From Salticus scenicus (taxonomy: Eukaryota; Arthropoda; Arachnida; Araneae; Salticidae), in the NCBI GenBank assembly GCA_963930645.1, contig OZ005649.1, positions 75,933,626-75,997,625 of the forward strand: a stretch of DNA of 64,000 nt, written 5' to 3'. Both the position numbers and the translations under genes were made by a program. Under the pieces are notes generated by a model, which worked only from the letters and a program-made list of their open reading frames with translations, was not told where the DNA came from and did no database searches. Positions 1 to 14,313 of this stretch are shown here, in pieces; within the stretch, counting starts at the first letter, position 1, and every line of letters begins with the position of its first letter.

Positions 1-2262
1 TTACTTATGTATAAGTTCTAAAAGTTATTTAAATAGGTAGGCAAGACATTATAATATATTGCTGTTAATAATGTAAATATATAATTCTTTAAAATTTTCT
101 GTAAAATAGTCACATAATTTTCAAGATCATTTTAATTTAAGTAAGTAGAATAAAAATGATATTGAAATAAATTATTTGTGCACATAAAAGAAGTGAAATT
201 AAATTTAAACATTGGATATTAGTTTCCCCCTCGCAAAATTTCCTAAGTTCCCAAAATTGCCATGTTTATTCCCCATCTCTATATTTTACATCTCCATACA
301 CAATTAATTGAAATATTTTGTTTTAAAAACATACTAATATATCATTTACAAATTAAAGACTTTCTAGTCTTAAAAAAGTTTCTGACAAGGTCCCATTGGA
401 ATACTTACGGACAAAAAAAAAAAAAAAAAAAATCAATTATTAAGCAGATTATTTCATTACTAAGGGCAATCCTATAAATGCGTTTATTTATATATTGATT
501 TTTTTTATTGTAAAACAAATACCTTAAATTAACCGTCATTTTATTTCTAAAAGTACTGGAAGTGATATATACTTTGACTGTGATACTTATTTTCGATACA
601 AGAAGATAACAAAATTGTCATTTATCGTGTTAATTATGTTGTTTTATAATCTCCTTTTTTTCCTGCATGTTATCGATATTTCTTATGCTTAAATATAATT
701 ATGTTATTGGAAAACTGAGGTTTGTTTTTGTAAAATTGAAAATATTTCTTTTTATTTATTGTTAAAAACAATCGTTACTAGGCGAAATACTGAAGATGTT
801 AGGCATGATAAATAACGAAATATATTATATCATTTATGTAATAAGATAATGTGATGAAAATATTGAGATAATAGATTAATGAATAAAATAAAGGCAACTG
901 TATTAAAAAATAAATGAATAAAATAAAATAAAATAAAATATATGGAATATAATATTAATTATTATTAATAAATTTTATCTTAGTTAAAATTTGTATTATG
1001 TAAAGATAGAATTGCATACGAAAGAAAATTTCTGTGTGTTTTTAATCAGTAATTTTAGACATGGGGTGAAAATTCTGGGAATTTACAAATATAGAATTTT
1101 AAACAATCTTGCATTTCAGTCTAAATATTTTAAAAGTATACAGGGGGAGGAATAAGGGATGGAGGAGAATAAATGTGACATTTTAAGAAAAGATCAATAA
1201 TCAAAATTTTACGGATTTTTTTTTTCTTCTTTTACTAAAACAGATACTGGACGTTGTTATCGGAGAATAAAGCTGGCTGTATAATTTAATTATCAATTTT
1301 CTGAATACTACTACAATTTTTGAGAATGCATACTGCAATGAATAATAACTGCAAATTATTTAGTATTCATTAAGTTAAATAAATACACTTTATACATTAA
1401 TCTATTTAGATATTTCTAAAATAAAATTATGAGAATTTTAATAATAATAAAAGAAAAAAAAATGTAAACTAATTACTTTATTCAAAAGAAAGTATCAACA
1501 TTAAGCATTTAATTGTGTCAGTTTAATTAGTTTCTCTTTGAAAAATCATTATCTATTAACGGTATAAGAATTTGAAAAAGAGAAAATACACTGAGAAATA
1601 AAATTGATGGAATAATGCAGTAATCGAATAGTGTGAAGCAAAACAAACATTTATTTAAAGAAGGCTAAAAAAATATGAGTTCAAATTTAAAATAGTGAAA
1701 TTGAATAAAAATACCTTCCAGAAATTCGAAATTGGTAAATTATAGCAGCTACGAATTTTTGGAAAAAGAAATAAAGAATCCTCCAATTTCTAATTAGGAT
1801 AATAAACAGAACATTTTCTAAATACACACAAACATAATTAAAATAGTTATTTGAGTTTGATACAATTTAATTAGCTATCGATTGCCAAATTAAATACGCA
1901 ACTTTTTTTTTTTTTTTTTTTTTTTTAATAGATTATCTCTCCCAAAATAATATTTAAAATATATTCTTTAATGTATTATCAATTTTAAAATAAAGCATTA
2001 TTAATTTTCAATATATAATTAATAAATTCCACAATAAGTGGATACATTACCCGGCGATTAAAAAAAAAAAATAAAATAAATAAAAATAAAATAAAACATC
2101 CGTTTAATCATATGAAATTGTCAAGAATGGTATCAAATCGGGGCAAACTACTTTTAAATACACCGCTTAAAAAAATTAAATTCACCAGATATTAAACTGA
2201 TTAATCTCACTAACAGCAAAAATGTGCATTTATGAAAATTAGAAATAAACATTAATTTTCAC

Positions 2263-2294
<32 letters not shown>

Positions 2295-2740
2295 ACACAC
2301 AACAAGCCAAGCACTATCTCTCTTATAGTTTATATCTACAAAATAACAATAAAACAAGCATGTCTGTCACTCTTATTAGTAGCAAATTCCAGAAATTCTT
2401 TCTTCAGAATACAATATTAAATTATTGTAATTTAATATTGTATGCTTTAATTGACAAGACATCATACTTTTCTCTCTTTAACTAATTAAATAGTGTTTCT
2501 ATTTTTCATATTGAAATAACTAAGAATCAGGATGTGTAAACTTTAAACTTGATGAAAAGCGTGGAAGTTTGGCAAATTATGATGATTTTCTTCAAATGTA
2601 ACTCTAGAGAGGCAACATAAAAACTTGGGCTCTCTCAGTTTATTTTATACAGTTTATTAAAAAAAGAAGATAATTTTAATTCTGTAGCGACTCCATTTTT
2701 TTTGACAGATTCTCAAATCTTACCAATAAACAAAGTGCTA
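1..2740. other. AT-rich non-coding stretch
   Basis: No convincing gene. The stretch holds homopolymer runs (for example 414-431, 1903-1926, 2265-2291) and short AAAAT-type microsatellite tracts (about 915-940). One perfect hairpin at 2409-2443 is listed separately. The short open frames here are broken by homopolymers and show no recognisable motif. Confidence 0.7.
2409..2443. repeat. Perfect 16-bp hairpin
   Basis: A 16-base arm (2409-2424) is followed by a 3-base loop and its exact reverse complement (2428-2443). The arms are A/T apart from one C or G. It could form a cruciform or be a leftover foldback tip. It is not followed by a T-run that would make it a terminator-like signal, and no gene is attached. 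Confidence 0.6.
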
Positions 2741-2754
2741 ACTTCTTTCCCAGT

Positions 2755-3100
2755 GGTATACCATTTGATTTCTAGGCCTCAGGTCACAAGATCAAATCCA
2801 GATTCCCGCACGGGTTGGTGACCTCGGACGCTCCAAATGGAATACGCAAGGATTTATTATCTTTATTCTATGGCAATAGATGACTGTACCACACCTTCCT
2901 AGCAGCAAAGCCTGTGAAACATTCACAGAACAAAACCTGTCAACGCTTTGCACCTTTAAAAGCGTTTAATTGACAGAACTACCTGGTACCCGCTGTCATC
3001 CTCATAAGTAATATCTATCGTATGACGACGTACTCTCTGTCATTTGATTTCTATGCCTCAGGCCCCAGGAACAAATCCAGCTTCTCACACGTGTCGCTAC
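2755..3100 (+). repeat. SINE-like duplicated segment
   Basis: A segment at about 2760-2817 recurs in diverged form at about 3040-3098, both starting CATTTGATTTCTA. It contains a sequence close to a Pol III B box (GATCAAATCC, about 2789). The stretch GATTCCCGCACGG reappears in the SINE-like head near 59570, so these probably belong to related tRNA-derived families. The DNA between the copies shows no gene. Family assignment is an inference. Confidence 0.4.
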
Positions 3101-3399
3101 ACTGCACGAATTATAGAAAACAGAAATATGAAGCCAAGCGGTATGAAGTAGGAAAAGAAAACTGCCTCAAAGCAGAAAAAAAAAAGTCAAATTAAAGAAA
3201 ATTCCCAACTTCTGCACAGTTTGATGTTTGGTATGAATGATAAGCATTGAAAACTTTGCTCCCATTAATGACTGGTTGATAAATCGGACGATGCGCGTTT
3301 CCACCCGAAAGCATTCACAGTAAAAAAAAAAAAAAAAAAAAACATAGAAAAGCGAAACGTACATTTTAAGCGTACTCCATCAAAGCAGACGTTTAGCAG

Positions 3400-4467
3400 A
3401 TTTGTTCAATGATTGATCCATCTCAAACTTTATACTTTGATGAAACTGCAAGGTTTTATCAAAACAAACTGATGTGTTAAAAATCGAAAACAATGAAGGA
3501 CGCTAAAAATTAAAACAACGTGTAACTAATCTATTGGCCTGCAATATGATAGGAACTGTTAAAAAAAAATACCTATAGTTATTGGAGGTAGCAAGAAACA
3601 TTGTTCCTTTATTGGAGGTAGCAAGAAATCATGGGTGACATCTGCAGACGTCTCTGATTTTTTGAGGCAATGGGATAAAATGAAACTGAAAATATTATTT
3701 TGGTTTAGAAATATTGCGATATACAGTGGGTTGCTGATTTAAAGTTACAACACGTAAAATTACGTACCTTCTACCTAATATAACCAGTATCATTCAACCA
3801 CTTGATCGAGAATCAGAGCTTTTAAATGCCATTAATAGAAAAGAATTAGCCATAAAAGCTGTAATAGAAATCGATGTATGTTACTAACCTGCGTTGTCTT
3901 CTATAAACACTATAACAAAAACTGTCAGTGTCTTGGATGCAATGCATTACATAAAAAAAGTGTTTGAGAGAATATAATGGTACAATCACAAAATGCTTCA
4001 TAACACAGTAACTCTTTCAGCGTCAATGTAATTACGTTCATTTAAAATCACGAGCTACCAGAATTAGAGAACAAGTTTAGAAGGAAATGAATAAATAAAT
4101 TTTTCGGTTGAGTTAAAATGATAAAATTTTATTAAAATTATTTTATTTTTCGGGATGAATTTTTTCAGTTAGGAATTAGAATTAAGATGTATAAAACATG
4201 TCCTGAAGGGAGATAAGTCCGAAGATGATTCTCAAGAAAAATTACCCTTTCTTTGAAGGTGACAAACAATTTGACAAGGATTTCCTTAAATGTGTTGAGT
4301 TTGATAAAAACTACTTAATTTCAACCAAACTATCTAACACTGAAATTGTAAGAACACTGAAAACCAAACTATCTAAATCAGAAATTGCAAAACGCTGCCT
4401 AATGATGAAAATACTAATTTATAACGGATGGTACATCCACCAGCTACACCAGCTGATGTTCGCATAA
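3400..4467 (+). pseudogene. Decayed pogo/Tigger-type DDE transposase
   Basis: Several fragments in order match landmarks of the Tigger/pogo (DDE_1) transposase family. At about 3424 there is LYFDETARFY, carrying the first catalytic Asp. At 3623-3680 there is KKSWVTSADVSDFLRQWD. At 3768-3800 there is LLPNITSIIQPLD, the region near the second catalytic Asp. At about 3930-3975 there is VLDAMHYIKKVFERI. The fragments lie in different reading frames and a TAA interrupts the segment after the first, so the gene is dead. The open frame at 4225-4467 (80 codons) may be the C-terminal remnant, but it has no diagnostic motif. No terminal inverted repeats were identified. Confidence 0.6.
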
Positions 4468-4479
4468 TCTTCATACAGG

Positions 4480-6087
4480 TTTACAAGGGGCACTCGTTTC
4501 CCCCACTCCCACTACTTGTTACAAGCAAGTAGCTTTTTAAATCTATAGTCGCTTAGTTTATGGCAAAAATTGCAGTTTAAAATTAGGTGGTGGAAGGCTT
4601 CAAGAAAAAAGTATAGTCCTCAAAAACTTTTTCACATACACTGAAATATGCAGAAAAAATCGAAATGGAAACTGGAAATTCACGGGCAACGTTACTTTCG
4701 GGTAAAAATATTGAACACTTAATTACTCCGTCAAAAAAAAAAAAAAAAAAAAAAAAAACTATTGTTTACCTTTCTAAAAAGCCCAATATTTAACAAATGT
4801 AGAAATATTAGTGTCATATGCAGTATGTGTTTTAAAAATTTAATTTATTCGTTTTCAATTAATAATTTATTAATATCCATCAAAAATTAACTAATCATGG
4901 TTAGTCCCATTAATTATTACCTAATTTTAATTCGTCCCTTTAATAGCCATATTTTGAAATTTCTCTCCGAATTCGGAAAAGAAATACATTTTCTACAGTT
5001 TAGGAATGTTTATCTGATGTAAAAATCAGCCACTTAATAAAAACCACTTTAGCTCAGAACGAATGTGATTTTATTAAGCGACCAGTATTTATGTTGCAAC
5101 TCAGGCATAAACAACGATATTTTCCGATGGGGGTATAATTGGAGAATTGTCAACTTCTATAAGCTATTTTAGAGCATTGTTAGCCCCTCCCTTTTCCCCC
5201 TTCCTTTAAGAGTGATTTCTCTCTCTCTCTCTCTCTCTTTTTTTTTTTTTTTTTTTTAACCATAGTTACATATTAGAGAAATTTATTCTTACATAAAGTG
5301 GTGTGAAATAAAGGCGAGTATGAAAATGCTCGGGAATAAATTCTAAAATTTAGAAACTTTGTATTTTACTAATATATAAAATAAATTTTACTTATTACTA
5401 GAATTATTACTATAATAAAAATTGTCAACTTCTGTTTAGTTATTCTATCTACATATTTAAATGACAGCGTAGATGATATTGTCTTTCTCTAATAACAAAG
5501 AAATATTGAATAGAAAAAAAAAATGTCTTCATATTAATTATTATTAAGCCATGAACATATGCAATTACTGTTTTTTAGAGGTTTAATTGTTTTAAAAAAA
5601 AATAGTTTTGACTAAAATATTTAATTTTGAAAAAAAAAAAAAAAAAAACTAATACCGAGTCCAATATATAAATAATATTTTCTATAATATTTTTTCTGAA
5701 TACTTTTAAGAAATTTCTTCTAATGTGTAGCTTATCACATGCCCAGCGTGGAAAAATATCGCAGAAGGTGATGTTTTTTTTTAAATATATAAACGACTGC
5801 TTATTGCAATATAATTTTAATATTATATTATTTTGATTCGTATTTAAATATGCATAGAATAATGTAAATTTCTGTATGTCAATTGTAGTGATGCACAGAA
5901 AGATTTTTCTTTATCCATATGTGATTCATCTAAATAACGTCTTCTTTTAAAATTGTTAAAAAAAATAAATAGATAAATAAAAATGCTTAAATATAAAAAT
6001 ATAAGTTTTTAAAAATAATAATAAGAAAAAAGCAAAATTAAGGATACATTCGGCAGCAAAATTATTGAAGCACATATCCACATTTTT

Positions 6088-6130
<43 letters not shown>

Positions 6131-7630
6131 GTTTGATTGCTAATTTTTATTATCAACGTACTTTTTTATAAACTGCATAAGACTAAGACCATGACTCGAT
6201 AAATAATTACTTAATAAAACAGTATTTGGTGTCCTTGTTTAAATATAAATTATTGCTAGTGCTTTTATAATTTTTCTGTCGACTGCATTTCGAGAACAGA
6301 ATTATGCATCTGATAAAAATTATCGTACTGTAAAATGAAACTAGACACACATCTACAAAATGAAAGGAAAATGTGTTCAATTTCTAAACTTGTAGAAAGG
6401 CATTTTTTGAAAATTTCTGAGAAAGAGAAGTTCAAATAGATAAATAATGTCGAAATTAAAGAAAGATTTACAACAGTATAAAAGGCCAAATGGAAACTAA
6501 ATTGATAAAACCAATGTCGCAGTAAGAACAACTCTAACAAAAACAACAAAAACAATAATAACAACAATAATAAATAGGGAGAATGTAAACAAATGCATTC
6601 CACCTAAATTAGTAATAAAAATATTCTATCGTGAGCATTTCAATTGCAAAATCCCCTATGGCTATAAGATCATAACCATTTCCAATCTGTACTAACAAAA
6701 ACAAATTTAATGAGCAAAATTCAAGTCTAAATTTATTTTACTCACACATACACATATATATGTATATATAATATTCTTATATAGAATATACATACTTAAA
6801 CAAAGCAAGTTAGCAATGTTAGAGAGAAAACAAACCAAATTATTCAGTTTACTAGAACAAAGTTGTTAAGTAATATAAGTAGAAATGATAATAACAAGTT
6901 ATAAATTGCTTCAAATAAATTAATTTATAGAAATAACCCAGTTACTGTATTAGTTATGTGAACTTCATGGATATTTTATGGGAACCAATTAAATATAAGA
7001 TACTCAACCTATTTTAGACGCTAAATATGAATATTTTGCTCTCATCTTACCTTAAATGTTTATTCAACGGAGATTTACGAAATTTACATTTTGCATATAA
7101 ATTTTGTCAAGCATATAAATGAGCAAACTGCAGTTCAAGTTGTCCTTGAACATTATCAAAAGATATTTGTAAGCAGAACTTTAAGTAACCATAATAACTT
7201 ATATGTTGCATTCGATTTATTAAACAGAATAAAATGATTAATATTGGTCGCATTTGGATTTATAAACTAATAGTCATAAAATATAACATCATTTAATATT
7301 TGAACTCGACCTTTTACTTTAAAATAGAGCTTGATTGAACTTGATCATATCCTTATTCAACAGTGTTGGATTTAATTACGCTTAATCAAATTCTTTAAGG
7401 TTATGGAATGTATAGATGCTTTGAAATCTCGATATTAAACATGCGACAATATGCTATATAGGAGTTTATAAACTTTTATTTGTAACTTATAGAAGTTTAA
7501 GTAATAAATATAATTGTATGAATGTATGTCTTGGTCTTTAATTTAAGCAGTCATGCCATCATGTGCACATTTATTAACGTAATAGTGCACATGTGTTAAA
7601 TTACATTTTAAACTTAAGAATTATAAATAA
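4480..7630. other. AT-rich non-coding stretch with (TA)n
   Basis: No gene recognised. It contains a CT/T tract (5219-5258), A-runs (4733-4758, 5630-5648), and a (TA)n microsatellite at about 6091-6127. A TTG/TTA-rich tract near 6535-6570 produces a spurious leucine-rich open frame on the minus strand. Nothing else stands out. Confidence 0.65.
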
Positions 7631-7635
7631 ATCTG

Positions 7636-7854
7636 CTGTGTCACTTACACGACTTTCTCTTACCCTGAAATTTAATACAATAAATACCGCCTCCCTCAAT
7701 CCCCCGTTTCAATAATGCACCTACATTTATATAGAATTTAAATCGGTTATTAAAAAATGATGTATTAAAATTATTATTAAAAAAAAAATAATAATAATTT
7801 TTTATGATAATGCAGACGATTTCCATATAAAATAAGTAGTATGACGCTAAATAA

Positions 7855-7885
<31 letters not shown>

Positions 7886-8499
7886 ATTTATTCTCAATAT
7901 TACACTAACAAAAAAAATTGTTAAAAATAAAAAAAAATCATAAATTTATTTAAAATTAATGCAGATCGATGGCTCAGCCATTCGTTTTAAAGGTATTGGA
8001 GAGCTCTTTTGAAAGATAACCATCATGAAAATTTACTCCACTCGAGGGGGGACTTCACTCCAGGGGGGAAGGGGCTCCTACATACACGATTTTTTTTTCC
8101 CAGTTCACTTTCTGTATCACAAAAATTATACATTCGTTTCATTTGGTTTAGGGCAGTCTATAGATGTTAAACTCTACTTACCTGCACTTTTCCCCCATAG
8201 ACGTAATGTATTTGAGTAGTTTTGAGTGTCCCAGTACACGAACCATTTGCTTCATTTCAACGAAAAGCTTACTGTAGCATCCCTATATGATACACATTTA
8301 AAATACCGAGTTTGGAATTTCTGCTACTATTTGTTCTTCAGATATGCTGATAACAAACAGACAGACACACAGACCATTCTTTAAAAACATGATTTTCGCA
8401 TTCAGGGGACCTCAGAACATGTAAATATAACAAAAACTCACGTTAAAAAATTTGACCCTAAAACGATACTTTCTCGACCCTATGGTTAAGATAAAGTAA
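7636..8499 (-). repeat. Interspersed repeat family A, copy 1
   Basis: About 860 bp, starting with a TGTCACTTACACGACTTTCTC-like end and finishing with a palindromic TACTTTCTC...AAAGTA-like end near 8468-8496. The interior includes a G-rich/C-rich short palindrome (8045-8075) and an ACAGACAGACACACAG tract. It is adjacent to and in the same orientation as copy 2, and is closely related in the opposite orientation to 39190-39494 plus 53449-54680. No protein motif is visible, so it is probably a non-autonomous element of unknown class. Confidence 0.75.
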
Positions 8500-8902
8500 A
8501 TAATCTGGTGTGTCACTCACACGACTTTCTTTTACACTGAAGTGTAATACTATAAATACAGGTTGCAGATTAAAAGGTAAGATAACGAGTACTGTTATGT
8601 ACACCTGTGTTAAACAATTCAAATTAGGCTTCGGAAGAGATTTATATGATAATTAGTTCTGTGTGAGGGGGGTTACCGCCCCCCTCAACCGCCCGTTTCT
8701 TTAATGCACCTACATTTATATAGAATTTAATTCGGTTATTAAAAAATACGGCGCCACCGAGCGGGAGTTTCATAAAATCGGATTTTTCAAGGGTCGCGAA
8801 CCAGCTGGTTGCCGAAGGCGGCTTTAAAATTATTATTTAAAAAATATATATATATTTTATGGTAATGCAGAAGATTTCCATATTAGGAAAGTAGTACAAA
8901 AC

Positions 8903-8956
<54 letters not shown>

Positions 8957-8978
8957 TTGAATTTATTCTCAATATTAC

Positions 8979-9012
<34 letters not shown>

Positions 9013-9613
9013 TGTTAAAAATGAAAAAAATCGATAACTTTATTTGAAATTATCGCAGATCGATGGTTCAACCATTCGTTTTAAAGGTATTGGTGAGCTC
9101 TTTTGGAAGATACCCATCATGAAAATTTACTCCCCTCGACGGGGGACTTCCCCCACTGGGGGGATGCGAGGCTCCTACATACACATTTTTTTTTCCCACA
9201 CGATTTTTTTTCCCAATTTACTATCCCTATTACAAAAAAAATATATATCCCTTTCTTTTGGTTTACTGCAGTCTACAGATGTTAAACTCTACTTACCTGC
9301 AATTTCCCCCATAGACGTAATGTATTTGAATACTTTTGAGTGTCCCTGTACACGAACCATTTGCTTCATTTCAACGAAAAGCTTACTGTAGCAGCCCTAT
9401 ATGATACACATTTAGAATACCGTGTTTGGAATTTCTGCTACTATTTGTTCTTGAGATATGCTGATAACAGACAGACAGACACACAGGCCCTTCGGTAAAA
9501 ACATGATTTTCGTATTCATGGGACCTCAGAACATGTAAATATAACAAAAACTCACGTTCGAAAATTTGACCCTAAAAAAATACTTTCTCGACCTTATGGG
9601 TAAGAGAAAGTAA
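8500..9613 (-). repeat. Interspersed repeat family A, copy 2
   Basis: A second, longer copy directly following copy 1 in the same orientation. It keeps both ends (TGTGTCACTCACACGACTTTC at the left, the TTATGGGTAAGAGAAAGTA palindromic end at the right). It is expanded by a (TA)n tract (about 8907-8954), an A-run (8981-9008), and a short GC-rich segment at about 8748-8825 not seen in copy 1. Open frames of up to 115 codons here run through repeat sequence and are not genes. Confidence 0.75.
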
Positions 9614-9672
9614 AACGGATAATTACTAAAATTTATACAAATTCAAAATCTTACATTCTTAAGTGTTATTAA

Positions 9673-11799
9673 CCTTCCTACCCTGTTGAAAATTAGTTAC
9701 GTTTTACCTGTATGGGTCTAATCGACCCAGGTCGTAATATGTTTACTTAGACCGTAAGAAATTTTTTCTATACATAAAAAAAAAATATATTATTACTATT
9801 TACTATTCGAAACCGATTTTAATTCATTTATAATTCACCCCCCCCCCCTTTTTTTTTTTTCATTCCTCTTACCTTTTCCCAGATTTCTAATTGAGTCCTA
9901 GAGATGTAAAACTGTGCTACCTAATCAGGATGATTGTCAATTTTACTGTAAGAAACACGCAATACATGAGAAAGCTAAAATGGATTTATGTAACAATTTT
10001 CAAGAAAATCTTTATAGTTGTTTTTGAGATACCAACTTTTACCAAAAATTGTTATAATGGAATATCTTTTGTATTGCTTGAAAACGCTTGCAGTTCCAGG
10101 TAAGATAAAAACAACAGCCGTGATAAAGAATGAACTGTACAAACTCAACTAAAACATTTTTTATTTGAGGAGCTTTTCAATCTTCATGGAAGTAAACATC
10201 ATATTTAGCTGATATGAATATTCTTAAAAAGTCTTATAGCCATACAGAAGGCTTTATTTAGGTACATCAGGTGAGAGAGAGAGCTTTTTATACCGTGTCA
10301 CTAAACCAGTGCTTAGGAGCGAAATCTTGTAGTTAGCTTAGCGACAGATCCAAGAATACTGTGCAAAATACGCCAACATTTCGAAATCGCCAATTTGTAG
10401 CTAAACATAATCTCTGTCACTGGAAAAATTTAATAGAAAATTTTTGAATCTAGAAGGTCCGTTACAAATATCTATGCCAATCACTTATGCTGAATTTTAT
10501 CGCCAGAAATTCGTCTGCGTAAGGGAGACGCAAAGTCTGTGAATTATTGCGACATCCTGTCACACAAGAAATATAAATTACCATTTAATGATATTTCAAC
10601 AGATATTATTGTTCAAATTATCTATAATAATTAGACTTACGCAATTGAAAAGAATGAAATGTAATTTATGGATTCCCAACGGTTAATAGATGAATATAAT
10701 ATTCTTTATATTTTATTTTATTAAATGATTTATTATTGGTAAATTAGAATTCCGAGAGACGTTATTTAATACGAAGGCATTTAGACTCGTAGAAATAAAT
10801 TACTAATTTTAAAGAATACGTTTTTATTCTCAACAGATTTATTTAATATATTAAGATATAAAATATTATTAGAATTAAGATATTTTTTTATAGAGAGACA
10901 AATGTGAGTAAATATAAAAGATAATTTCATTATATGTTTTATAGACATTTAATTTATTGAAAGTATAGTATTTAATTATTAAATTTATTTAAAACTGTAA
11001 TTAAAACACATATATGTGAAGATACTTCTTCACACTTGGCATACTTAATTATTGACCGGAAAACAATAATTACTTACAAAAGTATATATGAAAGGGAGAT
11101 AACATGTCGAGTTTGAAAAAGAAATCCGTTCAGCAGTATTTTAAGGAACGCACTTGCGAGACCTGAAATTGAGCTATTTATACAGGGCGCCTATCGATTT
11201 TACTCAATAACCAAGTATATCATTCGAAAGGTCATCTAATAGAGTATTTATTTAGCAAATTTGAATAAAATCGTTAGAGCCGTTTTTGAGATAAGGTCTT
11301 ACGGTCCCACTTCCGGTTTCCAATGCCCCACTTCCGTTTTGCAAATTTTCACCAAAATTTAAATTCATCTGTACACTAGACCTGCCTGAGACCTGAAGTT
11401 TCGTAGTTCTATCTTTATTAGTTTCGGAGATATGATAGCCAGAAGATTCCGCATATATACACACACACACACACTGATTAATTGCCAAACACTATTTTTT
11501 TTTTCAACTCAGGATATCTTAATCAAGTAAAATAAATTTATTTCGGAGTATTAAATTGGTTTTTCAGGTATTTCTATGGATGTAAATAAATATGACCCAT
11601 TCAGGTAAAATGTTACTTGATTTTTACAGTAAAAAAAGAAAAAAAAATGATGAATCTGAAAACATCATATATTATATGAATACGTAATTTTGAGGAATAC
11701 ATGGAGATTTAAAAATCAGAATTAAAATCTTTGGGAGATATCACAAAATCTTTCTTTTTTTTTTTTTTTCTTAAATGGGTCGAATCGAAGGCAGAAAGG
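9673..11799. mobile_element. Non-autonomous piggyBac-like element
   Basis: It is bounded by TTAA on both sides (9669-9672 and 11800-11803), the hallmark target duplication of piggyBac elements. The ends are imperfect inverted repeats (CCTTCCTACCC at the left, complement of GGCAGAAAGG at the right). Sub-terminal GGGTCTAATCGACCCA-type palindromes follow, and a second inverted match joins about 9700-9720 with 11590-11612. The 2.1-kb interior has no transposase. It contains a CA microsatellite (11457-11475) and a segment near 11280-11440 resembling a generic interspersed repeat. The family assignment rests on the TTAA and end sequences only. Confidence 0.5.
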
Positions 11800-11803
11800 T
11801 TAA

Positions 11804-12544
11804 GTTAATTATACTAAACAGATATTTTTATATCGCGGATTATTTTATTCCAGGATTATAGTATGAAGCAATATTTATTGAATACATGTGCATTGGTTTA
11901 ATGCAGGAAAGAATGAAAGTAATCAAGTTTTGTCCTTTCTTGGACATGAAATATCTTTTTATAGGTTTTATACAACTGAAATTCTTTGTATTATAGAAAT
12001 TTACTAATAATTAAATATTTCTCTAATGGTATAGCTCTTGATTCAAATATAATAAGAAAAAATATTGCTAAATGTTTTATTGTAGAGAAATCACTTATAA
12101 TTACTTTTCTTACTGTGAATGTAACTTTAACAGCTAATGTAAGTTTGATGCTAAATAATTTGAGTATAGAAAACGGCGAACTTATTAAACTGAATGAAAA
12201 AAAAAAAAAAAAAAAAAAAGTCATTCCAAATGTTACTAGAAAAAATAATTAACAAATATGCATAAAAAATAACAAATGTATAATATTAAATTAGAATAAT
12301 TGTAGCTACATAAAATTTGATTTGCATATTATATGTAGTATATATGTGTCTTTATGTTAATGTACATAAGATTTGATTTTTTAAACATTTCTTTATAATA
12401 ATTTTAAAATATTTAATTTTCGATGCCTCAAACACTTTTAAATATAGTCAGTTAAATTAAATAAAAAGAAATAAAGAAATAAAGGAAAAATTACCATAAA
12501 ATATTTACCTGCGTAATGTCCATCTTTTGTTCCTTTGTTCCACT

Positions 12545-12583
<39 letters not shown>

Positions 12584-14313
12584 TAGATGGCCTTTACAGC
12601 GAAAAACATATAAACCTATTTTATTATAATAATGTTTTCCTACACGAAAAATAATGCCTTAATATTGCTTCTTCAATAAAATGCCAGTTTTGAGAATCTT
12701 CAACAATAAACTATTGAATATCGGAAACGTTTACCGAAGATTAATAAAATTATCTTCTTACGAGATCGGTAGTTTTAGGAATCAATCCATTAACGTCTTG
12801 CGAAATTTACTTAAGAGGTGACAAGGAAATGTGATTCTGTAAAATTCCAGTCAAGAAAGATTTAATGGAATACATTTAAGCGACAATATTCTTGTAGATT
12901 TCGTAACCTTTAGGGAAAGTTTAGTAAATTGGATTTTTCCTCTCTATTTAGAATCATATATATTGAAAAAAAAAATAATTTCATTACATTTAAATGTTGA
13001 CAATAATAAATAATATGATGAATATCATTTTTTATAATCAGTTTCTAAGATAGTAAATCCAAAAAGAAATAAAAATCACGCTTAAAAGAATTAGCAAAAT
13101 TTTAGAAAATTACAAATTTTTAAATGTACACGATGCATCAGGGAATTTCTCAATGACTCATTGTGTGAGATATTTCCGAGAATCGACCAAAACTTACTAA
13201 ATATGTATGATAAACATTTTACACTACATGTGAATAGTGTATGTATGTAATAAATTTATATTAAATAATCAATAGTCTATACAGCAAGTTTAAGATGGTA
13301 AAGAAAACTTGAATAACATGAGCAGATAAATTTTTTTTTTCGGATAATTGTCAAATAATGAACGTTAAGAATCATACCATCAAAGTAACATAATAAAAAA
13401 ATTATATTTTAAAAAAGTAATAATAATTCATAATGTGTGCAGAGGAGCACATAAAGCTCAAAATATTAAATACAATAAACACAGCAAGAAGTATATTCTT
13501 CTAAGAGCTTTCTAAATATGTCTTGCATGAAGTGAAAGATTCTACGTTAGATGCTGGAGTAATAACTGATACTGTGTCACAGCATAGTTTATATAGTATG
13601 CATATAACATATCAATATGGATTTTATGTATATGCAACCTTAAATCTCTGTAAATCAATCAATTGTCCTTGTGTTTGAAATTAATTTAAATACTAATTAC
13701 TTAAAGTACTTAAAAATAAAAAATGAACAGTATATCATTGGTGTCCATTGCAATTATCTCTTATTACAAGTACGCATGATAGACGATTTTTAGTACAAAG
13801 AATATTCCAACACTTTTTGAATATCATATCCGAGAAAGATGTAACACTCAATTTGTTTAAGGTTGTTAGGAATTATTTTCGATGATTAAATTTTAGAAAA
13901 TGGAAATTTTGAGGAATATATATATATTTTTTTTTAATTCATACATATATATTTAATCGATATTTTAAAAATATGTCATAAGTGGTTTACATTTTCTCAA
14001 AGAAACATTATCAACTATAAAGAGTTCAACTGAAAGTATCTATTAGTCGTGTAAATGTAAAGAAAAAATGTGTACATCTTCAACCTTATTAAGTACTTAT
14101 TGTATATATGTATTATCTAATGCAAAAACTACGAAAAATCACATTTCTATTTTCCTTTCTCTCTCTCTCTATATATATATATTAGACACACCTTCATCTA
14201 TATATCCTGTCGCTACAGATATATATGCTCCCGATGAAGTTATAAATGTCTCTGATAATGAGTTTGAGATTTGCTCCAATAATATTTCATATTTGAATAG
14301 TTCAATCATGATA

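Noticed and set aside
6265..6603. Leucine-rich membrane protein on the minus strand
   Set aside because: The hydrophobic run comes from a TTG/TTA microsatellite, and the rest has no domain.
9044..9391. 115-codon open frame
   Set aside because: It lies wholly in family A repeat copy 2 and is not conserved as a frame in the other copies.
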